DNA of 64,000 nucleotides from Nonomuraea solani (GCF_900108335.1 NZ_FNVT01000012.1:186001-250000); one strand, 5' to 3'; positions 15,787-24,985 are shown, numbered from the stretch's first letter. Notes: generated by a model not told the origin, from the sequence alone. Made by a program: numbers and translations.

Positions 15787-16929
15787 GTGGGGGATTCCAA
15801 GCAGGTCGTGTACTGGATCCGCCGGCTGAGCGAAATCGCGATGCTCGGCTGGCTGGGCATGATGTTGTTGATCGACCTCGCGGTCGCCGTGTCCGTCGGA
15901 ACCTTCCAGTGGCTCGCACCGATCAGCGGAGTGTGCGGCATCGTGGCGGTGCTGCTGCGGCGGCGTCACCGGCTGTCGGGGTTCGTCTTCATGCTGGTCC
16001 TGTCGTTCGCCGTCTCCCTGCTGATGGGGATCATCGGGCTGGGGGGCGCGCCGGGCTCGGCGGAGACGGGGGCGCTGCTCGTCCTGCTCATCGGCGTGCT
16101 GCGGCACGTGGAGCCGATCCGGCTGGCCGCGGGGCTCGCGTGCGCGGCGCTGATCGTCCTGATGTCGGAGGCGAGCGGGCGCGACTACAACGATTCGGGG
16201 CTGGCGTTCTCGTTCCTGCTGTTCGCGGGCTGGTCGATGGCCGCCGGAGCCGGCGGTTACCTCCGCTTCCAGCAGGAACGCCGTACGGAGGCCGTCCACT
16301 CGGTACGCCGCGCGGAACGCCTGGAGCTGGCCAGAGAGCTGCACGACCTGGTCGCCCACCACATCACGGGCATCGTGGTCCAGGCCCAGGCCGCCCGCAC
16401 GGTCGCGCAGACCAAGCCCGAGGCGGTGGCCCCCGCCCTGGACGCGATCGCGACGGCCGGGTCGGAGGCGCTGACGTCGATGCGGCGCATGGTCACGGTG
16501 CTGCGCACGGAGGACGAGGCGGGCCGCAAGCCCGGCGTCACCCTGGCCGACCTGCGGATGCTGACCGACCGGTTCTCCGCCGACGGGCCGAAGGTGGCCT
16601 TCGAGATCGGCCAGGGGATCGACGACCGTACGCTGGCGCCCGAGGTCATGACGACGCTGCACCGGGTGCTCCTGGAGGCGCTGACGAACGTGCGCAAGCA
16701 CGCCCCCCGCACCGCCTGGGTGGAGGCCGACCTGCGGCGCCACGACCGGGTGGTGGTGCTGCGGGTGCGGAACTTCGGCTCCTCCTCAGATCCGCGGGTG
16801 TCCCGTCTTGGCGGCGGGTTCGGGCTGGTCGGGATGGGCGAGCGAGTGGAGGCGCTGGGCGGCCGGCTGTACGCGGGCCCGTCCCGCGAGGGAGCCTGGG
16901 AGGTGATCGCCGAATTCCCCCTCACCTGA
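15787..16929 (+). CDS. NarL-type sensor histidine kinase without adjacent response regulator
   Basis: Membrane kinase of 380 residues. About four or five hydrophobic helices (roughly 18-160) precede a HisKA_3 dimerisation domain with the phospho-acceptor in ELARELHDLVAHH at about residue 190, then an HATPase domain with LLEALTNVRKHAP and GGGFGLVGMGERVEALGG. Such kinases are nearly always followed by a LuxR-type response regulator; here the next 500 bases hold only a decayed gene on the other strand. The GTG start is probably leaderless. The signal sensed is unknown. Confidence 0.88.
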   Translation: MGDSKQVVYWIRRLSEIAMLGWLGMMLLIDLAVAVSVGTFQWLAPISGVCGIVAVLLRRRHRLSGFVFMLVLSFAVSLLMGIIGLGGAPGSAETGALLVLLIGVLRHVEPIRLAAGLACAALIVLMSEASGRDYNDSGLAFSFLLFAGWSMAAGAGGYLRFQQERRTEAVHSVRRAERLELARELHDLVAHHITGIVVQAQAARTVAQTKPEAVAPALDAIATAGSEALTSMRRMVTVLRTEDEAGRKPGVTLADLRMLTDRFSADGPKVAFEIGQGIDDRTLAPEVMTTLHRVLLEALTNVRKHAPRTAWVEADLRRHDRVVVLRVRNFGSSSDPRVSRLGGGFGLVGMGERVEALGGRLYAGPSREGAWEVIAEFPLT

Positions 16930-16950
16930 CGCCGGCGCCCGCCCGAACGC

Positions 16951-17283
16951 CTACTCCCCCGACGCCACCGCCTCCTCCCCCAGGGCTTCGCACGCCCGGC
17001 GGGTGATCCGGCCCACGTCCAGCCGCTCCCCGGCCGGCGGCGGCGCCCCCACGGACCTCCTGATGCCCCTCGCCGCCCCCACCAGCCCGGCGGCCTCCGC
17101 CATCTCCTCATCGGCCAGGGACATGACCCCGGCCAGCCCTTCCAGGGCCGGCGCGATCGCCCGGGGGTCGCCGGTCGCCCGTGCGGCCGCTTACCTCTAA
17201 CGATGCCTGGCCAGCGCGGTCTCCGCGTCCCCGCGCTGCTCGGCCGCGAGCCCCAGCTCGGCCATCACGAAGGCGATCCCGGG
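16951..17283 (-). pseudogene. decayed C-terminal end of an ATPase-type (LuxR/AfsR-like) regulator
   Basis: The minus strand reads GIAFVMAELGLAAEQRGDAE, then TAG and TAA stops in the same frame, then ARATGDPRAIAPALEGLAGV and on to a TAG at 16951. This run of helical repeat residues is characteristic of the C terminus of large ATPase/TPR regulators (LAL or SARP type). The stops, the missing body and a neighbouring frame that takes over upstream show that the gene is dead. It lies tail to tail with the orphan histidine kinase. Confidence 0.65.
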
Positions 17284-17436
17284 TGTCGCCGCCGGGGATC
17301 GGGCAGCCGGGGGCGTACACGTTCTGCAGCAGGCCGCAGGACGTGCTCGAGTCGATCAAGAAGCCCGCTCGCCAAACTGCCGCCCCCTTCGCCGTGCCCG
17401 GTGAGGGCCGTGGCGGCAGTCCGATTTGCCTCGTTA

Positions 17437-18807
17437 TCAGTGATTGGCGAGGAAGGCGAGCAGGTCCTGGCGGGTGATCAACCCGGAGGGTTTGCCGTCT
17501 TCCAGCACAACGGCCGCATCCGCCTTTTCCAGCGCTTCCACCGCACGCGCCACAGGTTCACCACTGCCGATCGTGGGTAGCGGCGCAGACATATGATCAG
17601 CGATCGGGTCGTCGGAGGAAAGCCGTCCGCGATAGAGGGCTTCGAGGAGATCGCGCTCCACGATGGAGCCGACCACCTCGGCCGCCATGACGGGCGGCTC
17701 CTCCTTCATCACGGGAAGCTGCGACACCGAGTATTCGCGCATGATCGCGATGGCCGTGCTGACCGACTCGTGCGGGTGCGCGTGCACGAACTCCGGCATG
17801 CCGGACGTCTTACGCGCCAGCACGTCGCCGACCATCCCCTCGTCGGAGGACGTGGTCAGGAAGCCGTAGTCGGCCATCCAGTCGTCGTTGAAGATCTTCG
17901 ACAGGTAGCCGCGGCCGCCGTCGGGCAGCAGCACGACCACCACGTCGTCGGGCGCCGCCTTGGCCGCCACCCGCAGCGCCGCCACCACGGCCATGCCGCA
18001 GGACCCGCCGACCAGCAGCCCCTCCTCGCGGGCGAGGCGGCGGGTCATGTTGAACGACTCCTTGTCGGACACCGCGATGATCTCGTCACAGACCTCGGTG
18101 TCGTACGTGGCCGGCCAGATGTCCTCGCCCACCCCCTCGACCAGGTAGGGACGCCCGGACCCGCCGGAGTAGACCGACCCCTCGGGGTCGGCTCCGATGA
18201 TCTTGACCCGCCCGCCGGAGACCTCCTTGAGGTAACGCCCCGCGCCGCTGATCGTGCCCCCGGTGCCGATGCCGGCCACGAAGTGCGTGACCCTGCCCTC
18301 GGTCTGCTCCCACACCTCGGGACCGGTCGAGTGGTAGTGCGAGTCGGGGTTGTTGACGTTGGAGTATTGGTCGGGCTTCCAGGCGTTCGGCACCTCGCGC
18401 GCCAGCCGGTCGGAGACCGAGTAGTAGGAGTCGGGGTGCTCGGGCGAGACGGCGGTCGGGCAGACCACCACCTCGGCCCCGTACGCCCGCAGCACCGCGA
18501 TCTTGTCCTGGGCCACCTTGTCGGGCACCACGAACAGGCACCGGTAGCCCTTCGTCTGGGCCACGATGGCCAGCCCCACGCCCGTGTTGCCGGAGGTCGG
18601 CTCCACGATGACGCCACCGGGGCGCAGCTCGCCGGACTTCTCCGCGGCCTCGATCATGCGCACCGCGATGCGGTCCTTGACCGAGCCGCCCGGATTGAAG
18701 TACTCGACCTTGGCGAGCACCTGGGCGGGCACTCCCGCAGTGACCTTGTGCAGCCGGACGAGCGGGGTGTTCCCCATGAGATCGACCAGGGAATCGTATA
18801 CGCGCAC
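17437..18807 (-). CDS. cystathionine beta-synthase with two CBS domains
   Basis: PLP enzyme of 456 residues that condenses serine (or an O-acylated serine) with homocysteine to cystathionine. The cofactor lysine is in NPGGSVKDRIAV (about residue 41), the phosphate-binding loop is GTGGTISGAGRY (about 180), and PTSGNTGVGLAI binds the substrate carboxylate. The C-terminal 120 residues are a CBS pair (VSTAIAIMREYSVSQLPVM and EALEKADAAVVLEDGKP), the regulatory module of this family. GTG at 18807 has AGGTG nine bases upstream and suits family length; GTG at 18819 is the alternative. With metB it would allow flow between cysteine and methionine. Confidence 0.9.
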   Translation of the reverse strand: MRVYDSLVDLMGNTPLVRLHKVTAGVPAQVLAKVEYFNPGGSVKDRIAVRMIEAAEKSGELRPGGVIVEPTSGNTGVGLAIVAQTKGYRCLFVVPDKVAQDKIAVLRAYGAEVVVCPTAVSPEHPDSYYSVSDRLAREVPNAWKPDQYSNVNNPDSHYHSTGPEVWEQTEGRVTHFVAGIGTGGTISGAGRYLKEVSGGRVKIIGADPEGSVYSGGSGRPYLVEGVGEDIWPATYDTEVCDEIIAVSDKESFNMTRRLAREEGLLVGGSCGMAVVAALRVAAKAAPDDVVVVLLPDGGRGYLSKIFNDDWMADYGFLTTSSDEGMVGDVLARKTSGMPEFVHAHPHESVSTAIAIMREYSVSQLPVMKEEPPVMAAEVVGSIVERDLLEALYRGRLSSDDPIADHMSAPLPTIGSGEPVARAVEALEKADAAVVLEDGKPSGLITRQDLLAFLANH

Positions 18808-18935
18808 CGAGGTGTTCACCTTCTTTGCCGAAGCTTGATCAGCTTGTCAATGGCCGAGGTCCAGTGGGGGTGGCGGGCCCTCGGCTAGTTTTCAAGCAAA
18901 CGCTACCGCCGAGTTCGACTGGGGAGGGCACCTAC

Positions 18936-19919
18936 GTGGTCTGGGCAGCTGGCATGGCGCGCGCGGCACGGAAGATCGCTACCGCGGCGGCGCTCGGAGG
19001 GGGTGGGCTGACGGCCATCGGCGCCACGGCGTACGGACTGCTGATCGCGGAAGGACTGCTCGCGCGCAAGGCCATCGGGCGCCCGCACGGCCTGGACGGC
19101 CCGCCGTCCGACGGCGTCTACGGCGACTTCCCCGGCGAGCCGCTCCGGATGGCCATGCTGGGCGACTCCACGGCCGTCGGCCTGGGCATGACCGACCCGG
19201 CCCACACCCCTGGCGTGCTGCTCGCGCACGGCCTGGCCGCGGTGTCCGAGCGGCCGGTGCACCTGCTCGTCGCCGCCAAGTCGGGCACCCCGTCGGCCGA
19301 GCTGGGCGAGCAGGTGGACCTGGCCCTGAGCATGGAGGCCGACATCGCGGTGATCTTCGTGGGGGCCAACGACATCATCACCCAGACCGCGCCGGCCAGC
19401 GCCGTACGGCATCTGACCAAGGCCGTGCGGCGGCTGCGCGACGCGGAGATCGAGGTGGTCGTGGGCACCTGCCCCGACCTCGGCACGGTACGCCCGATCG
19501 CGCAGCCGCTGCGCTGGGTGACCCGGCGCTGGAGCCGTCAGCTCGCCGCGGCGCAGACGGTGGCGGTGGTGGACGCGGGCGGGCGCACGGTGGCGTTCGC
19601 CGACGTCCTGGGGCCGGAGTTCGATACAAATCCGACAGAAATGTTCGGACCGGATCGTTTCCATCCAAGTGACCGAGGTTACGCACAGGCCGCTTACGCG
19701 GTGCTACCGTCGGTGTGCGCTGCGTTGGGACTGTGGCCTGAGCCGCGCCCCGCACGTGGCGAGGCACTGCAACCGATCTACCTTGCGGCGGCTACGGCCG
19801 CGGAGGAGCCCGGCACCGAGGTCGCCGCGACCCGGGTCGACGGGCGGGCGACGGGCCTGCACGGCAAGTGGGCCACGTTGTTCCGCCGGAGACTCGGCGA
19901 GACGCTCAACGACGCCTGA
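18936..19919 (+). CDS. SGNH/GDSL-family hydrolase
   Basis: Esterase/lipase-like protein of 327 residues. Block I is MLGDSTAVGLG (nucleophile Ser near residue 76), block III is GANDI, and block V is DRFHPSDRGY, which holds the catalytic Asp and His. An N-terminal hydrophobic segment (about residues 13-35) may anchor it in the membrane. GTG at 18936 is chosen for the GGGAGGG seven bases upstream; ATG at 18954 is the alternative. It lies between cystathionine beta-synthase and the thiolase, an arrangement I recall from other actinomycetes. The substrate is unknown. Confidence 0.85.
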   Translation: MVWAAGMARAARKIATAAALGGGGLTAIGATAYGLLIAEGLLARKAIGRPHGLDGPPSDGVYGDFPGEPLRMAMLGDSTAVGLGMTDPAHTPGVLLAHGLAAVSERPVHLLVAAKSGTPSAELGEQVDLALSMEADIAVIFVGANDIITQTAPASAVRHLTKAVRRLRDAEIEVVVGTCPDLGTVRPIAQPLRWVTRRWSRQLAAAQTVAVVDAGGRTVAFADVLGPEFDTNPTEMFGPDRFHPSDRGYAQAAYAVLPSVCAALGLWPEPRPARGEALQPIYLAAATAAEEPGTEVAATRVDGRATGLHGKWATLFRRRLGETLNDA

Positions 19920-20001
19920 CGGCTCGGCGAGATCGCGCCCTGGGCCGGTTACTCCGCGAGTTGGAGTCGTCACTCCCCGTCCACTTTGGAGTGAATTGCC
20001 C

Positions 20002-21345
20002 GTGCTCCGGCCCCTCTGGAAACCGTCCATCGTTCTCGCCGGAACCCTCACCGCGACCGCCTGCTCCGGCAGCGACGCGGCCACCACGAACTTCGCGACC
20101 TGGCAGAACACCCAGATCAACACCGTCAGCCGGATGGCGGTGGCCGCCGGGGTCGTCGCCGCCACGTCCATGAAGCCCGACGGCTCGCTGGAGACCGTCG
20201 CCGTCGGCCTGCGCGACGGCAAACGGCTGTGGGCCTACCCCGCCACGATGGCCGGCCGCCTGCCCGGCATGGGCGTCTCGGCCCCCGCGCTCGTCGAGAC
20301 GGGCAAGGGCCAGGGCGTGATCGCCGCGCTCGACCCGGGCAAGAAGGCCCACTGGAACGCCACCCTCATCGCCCGCGACGCGCACTCGGGGGTGCAGAAG
20401 TGGACCAGGCCGGTGCACTCGACGTTCGGGCCGCAGCGCTGCGGTCCGTACCTCTGCCTGTCGGAGCACACCGCGCTGACCAAGGCGCGCATGGTGGTGC
20501 TCGACCCGGCGACCGGCAAACAGCTCTGGAAGCTGCCCGGGATCTCCGAGGTCGAGTGGTCGGACCAGAACCGGGTCCTGCTGCTCAGGCTGGCCGCCAA
20601 CCCCATGATCGAGTCGTACGACCTCAAGACCGGCAAGCTCCAGTGGCAGCAGCCCATCGAGCAGGCGCTCGGCCCGGGGATCGACATGTCGGGCGGCTGG
20701 GCGTTCGGCGCGACCGGCGATGACCTGGTCGGATATGTCGCCCCTTATACCGATCCGCAGACGAAGAAGGTCTCCACCTTCGGGCTGTTCTCCGTCAAGA
20801 TCGCCAACGGGACGATCAACTGGATGCGGCCGTCGGTCGTCCGCGTCTATCCCAGCGGCAACCCCGGCTTCGCCCCGGTCGTCCGCCCCGTCGATCCCCA
20901 GGGCGCCTACGGCGGCTTCGCCCGGCTCGACTCCGCCACCGGGCGGGTGGTCGGCCAGGTCACCGCGGCCGACGTTCCCGGCTCCGGCTGGTGGCTGGCC
21001 TTCCCCGACCGGATGGACAAACTGGGCTTCCTCAAGCACAACTCCAAGGGCACGGCGTTCGACCTGGTCACCGGTAAGGCCGTACCCGTGGAGGAGGAGC
21101 GCGGCTGGTCCTTCTGTGTCACCGACCCCAAGCCACTGCCGCTGCGCGGGCAGGCGCCGGGCTTCTACTCCACGGCCGCCCTCTGCGAATACGACCTGGG
21201 CACCGGCAAGCGCGTCTCCCCTCCCACGGCGCCGCCGCCCTGGTTCACGGGCAGCCAGGACGGGTGGCGGCTGTGGCGCGACGAGAAGGGGGCCGTACGC
21301 GCCGTGAACGACCACACGGCGACGGCGCCCGGCATGTACGGATAA
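20002..21345 (+). CDS. lipoprotein with beta-propeller (PQQ-like) repeats
   Basis: Extracytoplasmic protein of 447 residues. The signal peptide ends in a lipobox-like TATAC with Cys at about residue 21. The rest contains repeated blocks of the type KRLWAYP, GKQLWKLPG, GKLQWQQP and GTINWMRP, spaced as in PQQ/WD-like propellers, so a ligand- or protein-binding surface is likely rather than an enzyme. The GTG start has GGAG ten bases upstream. It lies alone between the SGNH hydrolase and the thiolase. No partner is evident. Confidence 0.75.
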   Translation: MLRPLWKPSIVLAGTLTATACSGSDAATTNFATWQNTQINTVSRMAVAAGVVAATSMKPDGSLETVAVGLRDGKRLWAYPATMAGRLPGMGVSAPALVETGKGQGVIAALDPGKKAHWNATLIARDAHSGVQKWTRPVHSTFGPQRCGPYLCLSEHTALTKARMVVLDPATGKQLWKLPGISEVEWSDQNRVLLLRLAANPMIESYDLKTGKLQWQQPIEQALGPGIDMSGGWAFGATGDDLVGYVAPYTDPQTKKVSTFGLFSVKIANGTINWMRPSVVRVYPSGNPGFAPVVRPVDPQGAYGGFARLDSATGRVVGQVTAADVPGSGWWLAFPDRMDKLGFLKHNSKGTAFDLVTGKAVPVEEERGWSFCVTDPKPLPLRGQAPGFYSTAALCEYDLGTGKRVSPPTAPPPWFTGSQDGWRLWRDEKGAVRAVNDHTATAPGMYG

Positions 21346-21369
21346 GGGGCCGCCGGGGGGCTTGCGCGG

Positions 21370-21388
21370 AGAACTGGAATATAGTTCT
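21370..21388. promoter_or_regulatory. perfect inverted repeat upstream of the thiolase gene
   Basis: AGAACT and AGTTCT are exact inverted copies separated by seven AT-rich bases (GGAATAT), 27 bases before the ATG. The size and symmetry suit a TetR-type dimer, and the site would overlap the promoter, implying repression. Confidence 0.55.
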
Positions 21389-21415
21389 ACTATCAGCGCC
21401 GACAAAGGAGGGGCC

Positions 21416-22633
21416 ATGCCCGAGGCAGTCATCGTCGCGACCGCGCGTTCACCGATCGGACGAGCCTTCAAGGGTTCGCTCAAGGAGATCCGTCCCGACG
21501 ACCTGACCGTGCAGATGATCCAGGCGGCGCTGGCCAAGGTGCCCCAGCTCGACCCGGCCTCCATCGAGGACCTCATGCTGGGGTGCGGGCTGCCGGGAGG
21601 CGAGCAGGGGTTCAACATGGCCCGCGTGGTCGCGGTGCAACTCGGGCTGGACAACGTGCCCGGCACCACCGTGACCCGCTACTGCTCGTCGTCCCTGCAG
21701 ACCACCAGGATGGCCTTCCACGCCATCAAGGCGGGCGAGGGCGACGTGTTCGTCTCGGCCGGGGTCGAGATGGTCTCCCGCTTCACCAAGGGCAACTCCG
21801 ACTCGCTGCCCGACACGCACAACCCGGCCTTCCTCGACGCGCTGGCGCGTACCAAGTCCTTCACCGAGGGCGGGCGCGTCTGGCACGACCCGCGCGAGAA
21901 CGGCGAGATCCCCGACGTCTACGTGGCCATGGGCCAGACCGCCGAGAACGTCGCCCAGCTCAAGGGGGTGACCCGTCAGGACCAGGACGAGTTCGGGGTG
22001 CGGTCGCAGAACCTGGCCGAGAAGGCGCTGGCCGACGGGTTCTGGCAGAAGGACATCACGCCCGTAACGCTGCCGGACGGGACGGTGGTGGCCAAGGACG
22101 ACGGGCCGCGGGCGGGGACGACGTACGAGAAGGTCTCGACGCTGGCGCCCGTCTTCCGGCCCGACGGGACGGTCACGGCCGGCAACTGCTGCCCGCTGAA
22201 CGACGGGGCGGCGGCGGTCGTGGTGATGAGCGATGTCAAGGCGGCCGAGCTCGGGATCACGCCGCTGGCCAGGATCGTGTCCACCGGGGTCACGGGGCTG
22301 TCCCCGGAGATCATGGGGCTCGGGCCGGTGGAGGCGTCGAAGCAGGCGCTGTCCAGGGCGGGGATGGCGATCGATGACATCGACCTGGTGGAGATCAACG
22401 AGGCGTTCGCGGCGCAGGTGATCCCGTCGTACCGGGATCTGGGGATCGACCTCGACCGGCTCAACGTCAACGGCGGGGCGATCGCGGTCGGGCACCCGTT
22501 CGGGATGACGGGCGCCCGCATCACCTCGACGCTGATCAACAGCCTGCAGCACCACGACAAGAGCATCGGCCTGGAGACGATGTGCGTGGGCGGCGGCCAG
22601 GGCATGGCGATGATCCTTGAGCGCCTGAGCTGA
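21416..22633 (+). CDS. acetyl-CoA C-acyltransferase (thiolase)
   Basis: Thiolase of 405 residues that cleaves 3-ketoacyl-CoA with CoA, or runs in reverse to form acetoacetyl-CoA. The acylated Cys is in TVTRYCSSSLQT at about residue 89, NEAFAAQ lies near 335, the catalytic His is in GGAIAVGHPFGMTGAR, and the second Cys is in CVGGGQGMA near the C terminus. AAGGAG lies five bases before the ATG. A perfect inverted repeat in the promoter region suggests control by a lipid-sensing repressor. No other beta-oxidation gene is adjacent. Confidence 0.93.
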   Translation: MPEAVIVATARSPIGRAFKGSLKEIRPDDLTVQMIQAALAKVPQLDPASIEDLMLGCGLPGGEQGFNMARVVAVQLGLDNVPGTTVTRYCSSSLQTTRMAFHAIKAGEGDVFVSAGVEMVSRFTKGNSDSLPDTHNPAFLDALARTKSFTEGGRVWHDPRENGEIPDVYVAMGQTAENVAQLKGVTRQDQDEFGVRSQNLAEKALADGFWQKDITPVTLPDGTVVAKDDGPRAGTTYEKVSTLAPVFRPDGTVTAGNCCPLNDGAAAVVVMSDVKAAELGITPLARIVSTGVTGLSPEIMGLGPVEASKQALSRAGMAIDDIDLVEINEAFAAQVIPSYRDLGIDLDRLNVNGGAIAVGHPFGMTGARITSTLINSLQHHDKSIGLETMCVGGGQGMAMILERLS

Positions 22634-22800
22634 CCCCAGGGCCTTCCAGCTCCTCTTACGACGAGCCGTGGCTCACCACCCGCCGCACGTGGCTGAGGCG
22701 GTCCAGGGAAACGGCCGCTGACCGGATGACGGCGCCCGCCGTAACGCGAGCCCCCGCCACCCGGTTACGCGGCCTCCCTGCCCGCCACAGCACCGCCCTC

Positions 22801-22915
22801 ACCCGGCCACGCGAGGCCCTGGCCGCAGGCCCAGCGGCCCCGCCGCCCTAACCCCGGCCACGCGAGGCCCCCGGCCGCAGGCCCAGCGGCCTCGCCGCCT
22901 TCACCCGGCCACGTG
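22801..22915. repeat. roughly 50-bp tandem repeat, two full copies and a partial third
   Basis: Two full copies start at 22801 and about 22850; each contains CCGGCCACGCGAGGCCC and GGCCGCAGGCCCAGCGGCC. A third begins near 22902 and soon diverges. It lies in a 378-base stretch without genes (22634-23011); an apparent minus-strand frame here is just the repeat read as Gly/Ala/Trp and is not called. Confidence 0.75.
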
Positions 22916-23011
22916 GTGCCGTGACCACCAGGCCGCCGCCTCGCCCTTGCCCTTTTTCCCAAAGGGACCTCGCCGAAGTGCGGCGGGAAAGAACGTGAGG
23001 CGGGAACCGGC

Positions 23012-23419
23012 CTACCCGTGGCGGTCCGGCCCCGCCTTCAGGGGCGTGATCCGCATGATCACGCGCCGATCCCGCTCCATGGCCGCCCGATAGTCATCCC
23101 AGTCAGGATGCTCGCCCGAGATGTCCCGGTAATACGTGACGAGCGGCTCCATGGCCTCAGGCAGCGAGAGGATGTCGGCGGTGCCGTCCACCTGGATCCA
23201 GTCGCCGTAGAAGCGGTCCGTGAAGACGCACAAGGACACCTGCGGGTCCCGGCGCGCGTTACGGACCTTGACCGCCGTCTCCCGGGTGCTGACGACCACG
23301 AGGCCGTCCTGAACCCCTGCCGTGACCGGTGACATCTGCGGGCGCCCATCGCCGTACCGGGTCAGCAGGATCGCGTGGTGGTTGTTGCGGAGGAAGGCCA
23401 GTGCCTTGTCGAGATCCAT
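23012..23419 (-). CDS. PPOX-class (pyridoxamine-phosphate-oxidase-like) flavin/F420 protein
   Basis: Protein of 135 residues with the split-barrel flavin-binding fold. The stretch AILLTRYGDGRPQMSPV near residue 18, then VKVRNARRDPQVSLCVF, is typical of the F420-dependent PPOX class found in actinobacteria; these reduce or oxidise small organic substrates. The ATG at 23419 gives the usual length. A hairpin separates it from the upstream DUF4287 gene. Confidence 0.82.
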   Translation of the reverse strand: MDLDKALAFLRNNHHAILLTRYGDGRPQMSPVTAGVQDGLVVVSTRETAVKVRNARRDPQVSLCVFTDRFYGDWIQVDGTADILSLPEAMEPLVTYYRDISGEHPDWDDYRAAMERDRRVIMRITPLKAGPDRHG

Positions 23420-23432
23420 GCCCCCATGATGA

Positions 23433-23460
23433 CGCGCCCGTGCCAAAGGACACGGGCGCG
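23433..23460 (-). terminator. hairpin between the DUF4287 and PPOX genes
   Basis: A ten-base perfect stem (CGCGCCCGTG/CACGGGCGCG) with an eight-base loop lies just after the leftward DUF4287 gene. Confidence 0.55.
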
Positions 23461-23474
23461 AAGGGCGGTGGGCT

Positions 23475-23708
23475 CTAGATGAAGCCCATGCGGTTACGGC
23501 GATGCCGCTCGTGTTCGTGCACGATCGCGGCGGCGTAGCCGTGGGTCAGCCCGTGCTCGTCGGCAAGCCAGTTGGCCCGCTCGTCGCACCTCAGGAAAGC
23601 CGGGCCGTTGTCGATGGCTTGGAACCACTCGGGGAGTTCGCGTCCCGTTATGGTCGGGACCCTTGCGATGAGCTTCGTCTGCGTCTCCGGTGAGTGGTTC
23701 AAGGACAT
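23475..23708 (-). CDS. DUF4287-domain small protein
   Basis: Protein of 77 residues. TGRELPEWFQAID followed by WLADEHGLTHGYAAAIVHEH matches the DUF4287 domain, a small helical module of unknown function found in stress-related and transport-associated proteins. The ATG at 23708 follows GGAGG by five bases; the GTG six bases earlier is rejected. A hairpin at 23433-23460 follows. Confidence 0.75.
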   Translation of the reverse strand: MSLNHSPETQTKLIARVPTITGRELPEWFQAIDNGPAFLRCDERANWLADEHGLTHGYAAAIVHEHERHRRNRMGFI

Positions 23709-23826
23709 GGGCACCTCCGCGGATTAAGGTCCTTTGCTTGACACTGCAACACAGACGTGCGAATGGCAACCCCTGAGCCAGGCATCATTTTGTGACGGCA
23801 GGTAGCTTTTCGGTCGCACAGCGCGA

Positions 23827-23855
23827 GAGGGCCCCGCCGTGACGGCGAGGCCCTC
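23827..23855 (-). terminator. hairpin after the Bax-inhibitor-like gene
   Basis: The outer stem GAGGGCC/GGCCCTC and the inner stem CGCCG/CGGCG lie 16 bases beyond the leftward stop at 23871. There is no T-tract. Confidence 0.6.
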
Positions 23856-23870
23856 CCAGGTGACGCAAGA

Positions 23871-24665
23871 TCAATCGCTGCTACTGAAGTAGCTGATGAA
23901 GCGCAGCACCTCCAGGTAGATCCACACCAGGCTCAGCGTGAGACCGAACGCGCACTGCCAGGCGAACTTGTCCGGCGCGCCCTGCTTGACGCCCTGCTCG
24001 ATCTGGTCGAAGTCGAGCAGGAGGAAGAAGCAGCCGATCAGGATCATGATGATGCTGAAGCCCCAGCCGAGCGGGCTGTCGGTGCGCAGGCCGAGGCCGA
24101 CGCCGCCGTTGAACAGCCCGACGATCAGGTTGACCAGCACGAGCCCGACCGCCGCGATCGCGGCGGCGATGCCGTATTTCACCAGTTTGGGCGTCACGCG
24201 TATGACGCGTAGCGCGTAGACGGTCAGCACCGCGCCGAACGCGAACGCCGTGCCCAGCACCGCTTGGAGCACGATGCCGTTGAACATGCTTTCGAACACG
24301 GAGCTGATCGCGCCCAGGAAGACACCCTCGAACACCGCGTAGCCCAGAATGAGGGCCGGATTGGTGCTCATGGTGAACGAGGCGATCAGCCCGAGGATCA
24401 ACGCCACGATCGCGGCGCCGATGGCCACGGCGGGCGGGACTTGAAGGATCCAGGCCGCGGCCGCCGCCACGACGAGCGTGCCGAGGGTCAGGAACCCTCG
24501 GACCACGACGTCGTCGAGCGTCATGGTCCGGAAGGCCGGCCGGGACGGTTGGGCGTACGACGGGGCGTCGTACATGTTCTGCAACTGGTCGGGGGTCGGG
24601 TTGGGTCCTGCCCAGCCCGGGCCCTCCCGGCGCGCCCTGCTGAAAACGGGGTTCTTGCTCTCCAT
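23871..24665 (-). CDS. Bax inhibitor-1 / YccA-family membrane protein
   Basis: Integral membrane protein of 264 residues with seven predicted helices after a 50-residue polar N-terminal tail (SKNPVFSRARREGPG...). The hydrophobic region holds the family's conserved pattern, ending in LLLDFDQIEQGVKQGAPDKFAW and a last helix with ylevLRFISYF. Relatives are linked to ion leakage and membrane-protein quality control, but the bacterial role is not settled. The ATG at 24665 follows GGAGG by five bases. It stands alone; the 495 bases upstream contain no gene I can support. Confidence 0.87.
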   Translation of the reverse strand: MESKNPVFSRARREGPGWAGPNPTPDQLQNMYDAPSYAQPSRPAFRTMTLDDVVVRGFLTLGTLVVAAAAAWILQVPPAVAIGAAIVALILGLIASFTMSTNPALILGYAVFEGVFLGAISSVFESMFNGIVLQAVLGTAFAFGAVLTVYALRVIRVTPKLVKYGIAAAIAAVGLVLVNLIVGLFNGGVGLGLRTDSPLGWGFSIIMILIGCFFLLLDFDQIEQGVKQGAPDKFAWQCAFGLTLSLVWIYLEVLRFISYFSSSD

Positions 24666-24985
24666 CGCTGCCTCCTGTGACGCCGAGCCTACGGGGCGCG
24701 GCGGCACCTTGGTCAACTGACGCTCAGATCGATGTTCATGGGTGGTACGGCTCCGTTGACAACGAACCCGTCCGGCCGGAAGTTCCCGGGGTGGCGGAGG
24801 ACGGAAAATCCTCCCGGAGGGCCGCCCGACCAGCGGCGGCGTCCCCCTTGCGTTTTCCAGGAGCGAAAAGGCCGGTTGTAAAGCGTAGTCAACCATTCAC
24901 AGAAAGAAACTCTCACACGTTGTCAATATCACCAGGAGCACAAAAAGTTTTCGAGCGGGCAAACAGGAGGCCACCCGGAGGGGGA

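Noticed and set aside
18807..18819. GTG at 18819 as the cystathionine beta-synthase start
   Set aside because: AAGAAG directly abuts it, whereas the GTG at 18807 has proper spacing and the family-typical N terminus; the difference is only four codons.
22765..22962. 65-codon minus-strand frame in the gap after the thiolase
   Set aside because: It is a translated tandem repeat of Gly, Ala, Trp and Pro with no ribosome-binding site.
24713..24916. 67-codon minus-strand frame upstream of the Bax-inhibitor-like gene
   Set aside because: No ribosome-binding site, no domain, and base composition unlike the coding neighbours.
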